A stretch of DNA of 64,000 bases from Plantago major (lineage: Eukaryota > Streptophyta > Magnoliopsida > Lamiales > Plantaginaceae): contig CM048839.1 in the NCBI GenBank assembly GCA_026545765.1, forward strand, positions 44,004,677-44,068,676, written 5' to 3'. A model generated the notes under the pieces. It made no database searches. It was not told where the DNA came from and saw only the letters and a list, made by a program, of their open reading frames with translations. This document shows, piece after piece, positions 58,023-64,000 of this stretch (position 1 is its first letter; every line of letters starts with the position of its first letter). Made by a program: the position numbers and the translations under genes.

Positions 58023-58429
58023 TGTTATGAGTTGGATGTTGAGGAATCCTTTTGGAAACAGAATTAGGAATTCCATTGGCAACTGGAAACCAACTTGGAA
58101 AAGAAAACTACTAGTTATTTGATTCCTAGTTAGAAGTGAATTGGTACTATTTACTTTGTATAAATAGGTGGTTCCATAACTAGTTAGTTCAATAGAATGA
58201 TATGAGAACATAGAGAGAACTCATATAGAGATTTCTGAGAGAAACACAGTGAGGAAGAGAGAACAGAGGAGCGTGTAGCTTGAAACTCGGGAGGTTTGGT
58301 CAATTCCTTGTAAACTGCGTTTTGGTTCTTGGTTAATAGAAATTTTGGTTATCTTGTGTTTATTTTCTTACGTTTGTTTGTTGGTTGGTTTGGAGTTTAT
58401 TGGATTGAATTGGGTTGATTTGATTAACA
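58023..58429 (+). repeat. 5' LTR of the Tork-like element (407 bp)
   Basis: Runs from TGTTATGAGTTGG to TGATTAACA, with TGTTA...TAACA inverted ends. A TATA-like GTATAAATAGG lies near 58160. The 3' partner is outside the window, so no TSD can be read. Confidence 0.8.
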
Positions 58430-58430
58430 A

Positions 58431-58449
58431 TTGGCGCCGTCTGTGGGAA
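58431..58449 (+). other. Primer binding site of the Tork-like element
   Basis: TTGGCGCCGTCTGTGGGAA directly after the LTR. It is not the initiator-Met site usual for copia elements and shares 17 bases with the Tat-type PBS at 48876-48892. Confidence 0.8.
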
Positions 58450-58475
58450 GAGAATCAACTGGTATCTATTCATCA

Positions 58476-59416
58476 ATGGCGTCTCCAAAGTTCGACCTCA
58501 AACCGTTGGAAGGAAAGACAAACTTTGGTCTGTGGAAGAGAAGGATGATGGCTCTGTTAATGCAGCAAGGTGTTGTTGACGCACTGACTGAGAAGTTTGA
58601 TACAACTTTGTCTGATGCTGATAAAAAGGCAATCAAGTTTAAGGCTTACAGTTCTTTGATATTAGCTCTGGGAGATAATGCTCTCATTGAAATCGGTGAT
58701 CTTTCATCGGCAAAGGAGATATGGGAGAAGCTAGAAGAATTGTATAATGACAAGTCGGATGCAAATAAAATCTATGCAAAATAGAGGCTGTTTGCATTTA
58801 AGATGGTTGAAGGAAAATCAATCATGAGTCAGCTGGATTTGTTCAAGAAGATGGTTGCACACCATGACAATCTGGAAACTGATGAGAAGAACAGGATGAG
58901 GAGCCAAGACAAGGCAATTATCTTGTTGAATTCACTACCCAGGTCTCTTGTTCCATTCAAGGATGCTTTGGTGTATGGGAGGACAGAAGCATTAACAATG
59001 GAGGCTATTGAATCTGCATTAAGATCAAGGGAGCTGGACCAGGATGGTGTTCCACCAACACTCAGTACTGGTGAAAGCCTTATGGTGAAACAATATCACA
59101 AGTTTCCACCAAAGAAGAAGCAATATCCAGATCAAAGGAAAGCTCAGTATAACAAGGATGGCCCTGAAACAAGGAAGTGTTATTACTGCAAGAAGCAAGG
59201 ACACTTGAAGAAGGAATGTATGAGTCTAAAAAGCGCGAGAAAAGCGGTGTGTGGCAACAACACGAATACTAATTATGCAGACATTACAAACAAATCGAGG
59301 CTTATCATCTTGGAAGCTCTTGTTACTGAGGTACTTTCAGTCACTCAAACTAGTCAATCAACTGAATGGGTTATGGATTTAGGCTGTTCGTTTCATATGA
59401 CACCTATTAGAGAATG
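58476..59416 (+). pseudogene. Tork-like gag and start of protease (fossil)
   Basis: Starts MASPKFDLKPLEGKTNFGLW at 58476. It contains the copia gag (UBN2-like) helices, a CCHC knuckle CYYCKKQGHLKKEC (about 59178-59220) and the protease entry WVMDLGCSFHMTP (about 59367-59406). Broken. Confidence 0.85.
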
Positions 59417-61251
59417 ATTTTCAACTTTTGAGCATAGAAACTGTGGATCAGTTGTTCTTGGTGATGATAGACCATGCATAATAAAGGGTATGGGAACAGT
59501 GAGAATTGAGATGTGTGATGGAGTGATAAGGGATTTGCTTAATGTGAGGTATGTTCCACACTTGAAGAGGAACTTGATATCTTTAGGAACTATGGATAGT
59601 GAGGGATACAAGTATTCAGGTGATAATGGTGTCCTTCAGGTTAAGAAGGGTGATAAGGTGGTTATGCAGGCTCTGAAAAGGAGAGAATTGTATTATCTAC
59701 AAGGAAAAACTGTAACTGGTGAAGCTTCCAGTGTACAGTGTTCTGAGAACACCCGGCAGTGTTCTGACAACACCGTTCTATGGCATAGAAGACTAGCACA
59801 TGTTGGAGAGAAAGGTCTTATGGATTTATCTAAGAAGGGACTCTTAGGTGGAGACAAGATACATAAGATGGAACTTTGTGAGCTCATGTGTTAGGAAGTC
59901 CAAGAAGAACAGTTATGGTGTTGGGAAACACACCACACAGGACATACTTGAGTATGTGCATGCAGATTTATGGGGACCGGCGAGAACCACCACTAGGAAT
60001 GGAGGTAGATATTTTCTGTCCATCATTGATGATCTGTCAAGGAAATTGTGGGTGTTTGTATTGAAGTCCAAGGATGAGACTTTCATGAAATTCAAGGAAT
60101 GGCTTGTGGAGATGGAGAATCAAACGAACAAGAAGCTCAAGGTGATCAGAACTGATAATTGGCTGGAATTCTTGTCTAATGAATTCAATACCTTCTGTGT
60201 TGGGAAGGGCATCTTGAGACACAAGACAGTACCTGGAAATCCACAGCAGAATGGAGTAGTTGAAAGGATGAATAGAACAATCCTAGAAAGAGTAAGGTGC
60301 ATGCTTCTTGGATCAGGTTTGCCAAAAAGCTTTTGGGGAGAGGCTGTGACTACGGCAGCACATCTTATTAACCTATGTCCATCATCAGCTATTGGTTTCA
60401 AGACTCCTGAAGAAGTTTGGAAAGGAACTCATTCAGACTACTCATATCTAAAAGTATTTGGATTCTTAGCTTATGCTCATGTCAAGCAAGATAAGTTAGA
60501 GGCTAGAGCAGTAAAGTGCTTGTTTCTTGGTTATCCAAAGGGAGTTAAGGGATATAAACTCTGGTGCTTAGAACTAGGGGTAAATAGATGCATCATCAGC
60601 AGGGATGTGACTTTCCATGAAGATGTGATGCCATTATTGAGGAATACTGACAGTGTTGAGAGAACACTCAGTCAGGTGGAGACTGTCGAAGATGGTGTGT
60701 TAGGAACACTGAATATGGAGCAGACAGAGACTGGTGTGGTGATAACACCAGTTTTCGCAGACCATGGTGTTCTGACAACACCGCATGCTGAATCTCAGGA
60801 AAATACTGACATACATGATCAGGTGGAGCCTGAATTGAATAATCAGGTGGAGAGGCATGTGATTAGAAGAAGGACAGGGATAGAACTCAATAATCCAGAT
60901 GATGTTGTGGATTATCAACTCATCAGAGATAGAGAACCAAGAGTTAGAACCTCTACTACAGATCCAGATGTGGTGTATTTTGCACTGAATATTGCCGATG
61001 ATATTGATTGTTATGAGCCTGAGAACTATCAAAGAGCTATAAGTTGCTCAGAGAAGAATAGTTGGTGCCTTGCTATACAGTAAGAACTCTTGTCACTTGA
61101 AAGGAATCATACATGGGATATTGTAGCTATACCTAAAGGGAAGAAGCTTGTCAGTTGTAAGTGGATCTTTAAGAAGAAACTTGGAGATGATGGTGAGCAA
61201 ACAGTGAAATACAAAGACAGACTAGTTGCTAGAGGTTTCACACAAAGAGAG
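59417..61251 (+). pseudogene. Tork-like protease-integrase-RT start (fossil)
   Basis: GAG-pre-integrase block LWHRRLAHVGEKGLMDL (about 59778-59830). Integrase core with DLWGPARTTTRNGGRYFLSI (about 59965-60024), VIRTDNWLEF (about 60142-60172) and PQQNGVVERMNRT (about 60242-60280), giving the D-D-E triad. RT entry with SCKWIFKKK (about 61150) runs up to the insertion at 61251. Confidence 0.88.
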
Positions 61252-62676
61252 TGTTGGTCCATATAACGGCAAAGTAAAAGACTAGAGGGGGGGGGGTGAA
61301 TAGTCTTTTAAAACTTTTGTCGATAAACACAGTTTCTCAGAAACACAGGGTTTCGATACTTAAATTCGAGCGGAAGACTTTAAGATAGGTAAGTGCAGAA
61401 ACAATAAGTAAGTGTGTGTGTGCTTTGCTGAAATGTAAATACAGAAAGGTAAATAACACAGCAAGTATAGTGGTATCTGGAGGTGGCGTAATCCTCCAAC
61501 TAATCCACTTCGTTCTTCTGAGACCTAGAATTCACTAGAACAGATAATTGAGTTCACCTTACAATAATCCTATTCTAAGATTCCTAAACAAATGGTTCCC
61601 AACCAAATGTTCCCCCTGAGTTATTCCCCAGCTCCTAGAGCTAAGTACTTCCTCTACTCAGATAACCTTGGAGTTATTCCCTGATTTCCCAAATCAAGTA
61701 CTTCCTCTACTCCACGCCTTGATGGTGTTGGTTATAAGGTTTGTCAGAGAGGCTTCTCGTATAACTTTTCAGTTATGTTTTCAGAGAGCCTAATAGAACA
61801 AGACTACTTAATACACTTGTTCAGTGGATGACAGTCTGCTCTTTACTGACCCAAGTAATTGGTGTCCGTTCTGGAGAATGAGCTTCAGAAAGGGTATCTG
61901 ATAGTTCGACTCTTTCACGAATAACAATCTCTTGTTAAGGTTCAGGACAACTTAGAACTACTAGTGATTCTTCAAGCAACAGAAAGCTTTCAGAAAGGGT
62001 AGTAGAGTGCTTGAGAGAATACTTTGCTTGATGGTAAGTTTGCAAGATAGAGCGTTCTAAGGTGTGTTCTTCAAGCATCTAAGTGTGTGATATATATAGA
62101 TAAATTTGAGAGGCGTTTGAATTGTATCCGTTGTGCTCTCTATCAAATTATATCCGTTTATATCTTGAACTATGTACTCAGAAGTCACTATCTCTTGTTT
62201 CAGAGAGGACTTGCTTTTTGCAGCATTTCTGCCGATGCATTTAATGCATAGTACTGTTCATTATCCTTTAGTCTCAACGGATACATGAGCCTTTCTGATG
62301 GCTTGCATGCTCCATACTCATGATGTCATATGTTCCAGAATCATGTTTCAAAAGTAACTAAATGAACTTAAGAAAGGATTAAGGACATAGTCTTTCCGAG
62401 TGAGACTAAACCTTGGTGTCTTCATAAATCTTGTGCAATCTCTGGTCTTGTAATCTTCAGAAAAGCTCCATTGCTAGGATTGATCTTCATGGTCTTCTTG
62501 GAAATAAAAATTACACTCAGAGACCTATAATCCTAATACAAGATTTACTAGACTAATCATACTCAGTGATTTCCTCTTTTACAATGTTCAAGTGAACCAA
62601 GAGTACTTTAATCACCTTTCTGGCTAAGATAAGAACATGTGATGAGTGATCAAAATACTAACAGATATTCCTAACA
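61252..62676 (-). repeat. 3' LTR of the right-hand Sirevirus (1425 bp)
   Basis: On the plus strand from TGTTGGTCC to CCTAACA. It shares with the other Sirevirus LTRs the AAGTACTTCCTC repeat region (61605-61720), the TGGGTCAGTAAAG block (reversed, about 61836-61855) and the terminal CAGATATTCCTAACA. Confidence 0.9.
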
Positions 62677-62692
62677 AATTTCCCCCTTTTTG
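62677..62692 (-). other. Polypurine tract of the right-hand Sirevirus
   Basis: The minus strand reads AAAAAGGGGGAAATT just before the LTR, matching 19540-19554. Confidence 0.88.
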
Positions 62693-63054
62693 ATCAGTCA
62701 TCCATGACTATCTTTCAAGTCCTATTACAAAGTTGTAATCCTGGAAGAGAAAACAATCCACCACTTAATCATTTCAAATTATATTCAATTTTAGTTGAAT
62801 TAAGTGCAGAAAGTAAACATCAACCAAATCACAAGAAGTGACCTTTGCTGATAAGTTGTCATCTATTAGAATGTATCTGAGAGTATGATCTTCAGATAGG
62901 TACAGTTTACAGAGTAAGATGCAACTTTTACAGATAGAGAATTTCAGAAACAATCAACAAGATTACAAAAAGTAATAAAACAAACTAAGTAAATTAGAAC
63001 ATAGGAGAGTCCAAGCTCCAAGAGAGTATTCTAATGTTACTAGTTTTCAAGTCT
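62693..63054 (-). other. Non-coding tail between accessory region and LTR
   Basis: Corresponds to 19156-19540 of the complete copy, with shared words such as GAAATGATTAAGTGG (reversed) and ATCTGAGAGT-type text. No coding content is seen. Confidence 0.6.
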
Positions 63055-64000
63055 TCAAAAATAACTTAGGTTCAGAAACCTCAAGTTCTTCAGCACCCTT
63101 TCTGGATCAGTTGACATAATCATCCACTTTTCTGCATTCTTGGACATAGTCATAAAGTATCCTTCTGACAGAAAGTTCTGTCTTTCTGGATAAGATACAA
63201 ATTTCATGGTAACTCTTGCCAAGATTGTAGTTTTTCCCCAGACCCAGGCATGGTCTACTTGTAGCTCAGATAGGTTGAAATACTTGTATATTTCTTCTAG
63301 ATAGTGAATATCATCCAGATATTCGTCCTTTGTCATGTAGAATGACTCATAGGGATGAACACCTAGCTTGTTCTGCTTGCTATAGCTACCATCCAGTTTT
63401 CTTGTCTTGTGCACATCTTCTGGCTTGGGGTAAGGACAAGGAAAAGAAAGGTCCATCTTTCTGGCATCATTTCTCTTTTCAACCTCAAAGTTTAGCCAGG
63501 CATGAAGGTGCTCATGTTTTAGCAAATTTGGCTTGCCTTCACTCCATTTTAGGATCTGGTTGAAGATGGGAGTTGGAAACTTATCATTGACAAGTAGATG
63601 TTGCAGTTCCAGAATCCAATACCCTTTCTTGTTCGGAATGCACCTATATGAAGACTCTTCATTCGGGTCTTCACATACTCAATGTGGGCATCGGTTGGCT
63701 TTTCTTGATGAGTTTTTTGTTTGCTCGCCAAACCGAATATCCCTTCTAGCCTTTACATTAGGTGGCCTTCATCAGGGAGATCCTGTGACTCTTTCTTCCG
63801 CCTTGAATTTGTCTTTGGTGGAAGTCCCTTGAATTGACTTGGTATTTCCAGAAGGGATTCTGGCTGCTAATGGCCTTGCTGCCAGAGGAGGTTGTAAGGG
63901 GCTTGCTTGCATTCTTCTTTTGTGAATTGGATGCTCATCTGTATCAGATTCATCCTCATCATCATCATTGATGTTCCAGTTGTGAGGCTTGCAGCTCTCT
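63055..64000 (-). pseudogene. C-terminal part of the Sirevirus accessory region, second copy
   Basis: Parallels the C-terminal domain at 18370-19155: an acidic Asp run near the window edge, the LAARPLAARIP block (about 63855-63890), THAHIEYVK-like text near 63680, HLHAWLNFEVEKR (about 63480-63520), HPYESFYMTKDEYLDDIHYLEEIY (63280-63360) and LQVDHAWVWGK (about 63220-63260). Conservation of order and aromatic residues between two diverged copies shows that the domain is a genuine part of this Sirevirus group. Broken in a few places. Confidence 0.75.

Larger units (their letters stand above)
58023..61251 (+). mobile_element. Tork-like Ty1/copia retrotransposon, 5' half
   Basis: 5' LTR, PBS, gag, protease, integrase and the first part of RT. 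At 61251/61252 a Sirevirus in the opposite orientation interrupts the RT in the LVARGFTQRE block; the rest lies beyond the window. Integrase text is close to that of Tnt1-type elements, hence Tork-like. About three breaks are seen in the visible part. Confidence 0.88.
61252..64000 (-). mobile_element. Sirevirus, 3' part (3' LTR, PPT, accessory region), cut by window end
   Basis: Minus-strand copy inserted into the Tork-like element. The 3' LTR is 61252-62676, the polypurine tract follows at 62677-62692, and the accessory region reads leftwards from the window edge to 63055. It is related to, but clearly different from, the copy at 5153-21201: the LTR is 1425 bp instead of 1647, so it is a distinct subfamily or an older copy. 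Confidence 0.9.

Overview
This is plant nuclear DNA: an AT-rich intergenic block dense in transposons, with one host gene clearly visible. The evidence is a three-exon R2R3-MYB gene with the classical 133/130-nt first two exons, together with plant LTR-retrotransposon lineages (Sirevirus and Tork-like Ty1/copia; Athila-, Tat- and chromovirus-like Ty3/gypsy), a PIF/Harbinger element, a plant-type Helitron and hAT-like MITEs. A eudicot is likely, but I cannot name the species. No rRNA, tRNA gene or CRISPR array was seen.

Layout. 1-21460 is a nest. A chromovirus-like Ty3/gypsy element (minus strand) received two Sireviruses. The first is cut down here to a 3' LTR (3156-3840) and was itself hit by an Athila-like element (251-3155), which another Sirevirus (1-250) then interrupted. 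The second is a complete 16.0-kb Sirevirus at 5153-21201 with TSD GTACT. 21634-26175 is a non-coding LTR element with 2-kb LTRs and a 461-bp interior (TSD AGTAA). 26917-30075 is a PIF/Harbinger transposon with a transposase and a convergent Myb/SANT-like gene. 30805-34722 is a Helitron with a decayed helicase and a clean hairpin-CTAG end. 34996-49749 is a 14.75-kb Tat-type Ty3/gypsy element (TSD CTTTA) with an antisense accessory unit and an array of 100-bp tandem repeats. 49969-50733 and 51111-52007 are hAT-like elements, both with 8-bp TSDs. 52474-54027 is the MYB gene on the minus strand. 54028-58022 is mostly featureless intergenic DNA. 58023-61251 is the 5' half of a Tork-like copia element, cut by another Sirevirus (61252 to the window end, minus strand).

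Most interesting theme: two unrelated LTR elements each carry an accessory region built like a host gene. In the Sirevirus, the region downstream of pol (13548-19155) has a TATA box and leader-like stretch in front and a run of exon-like modules. Four internal modules are multiples of three long, and they are separated by 78-90-bp GT...AG spacers. In the Tat element the accessory unit lies antisense to pol, with its own TATA box, a leader with an intron-like segment, and a second intron-like segment inside the coding stretch. A second theme is a patterned disagreement between the two LTRs of the complete Sirevirus (TCTGA-like versus ACGA-like words). This may be a base-calling artefact at methylated CHG sites, and it warns against dating that copy from LTR divergence.
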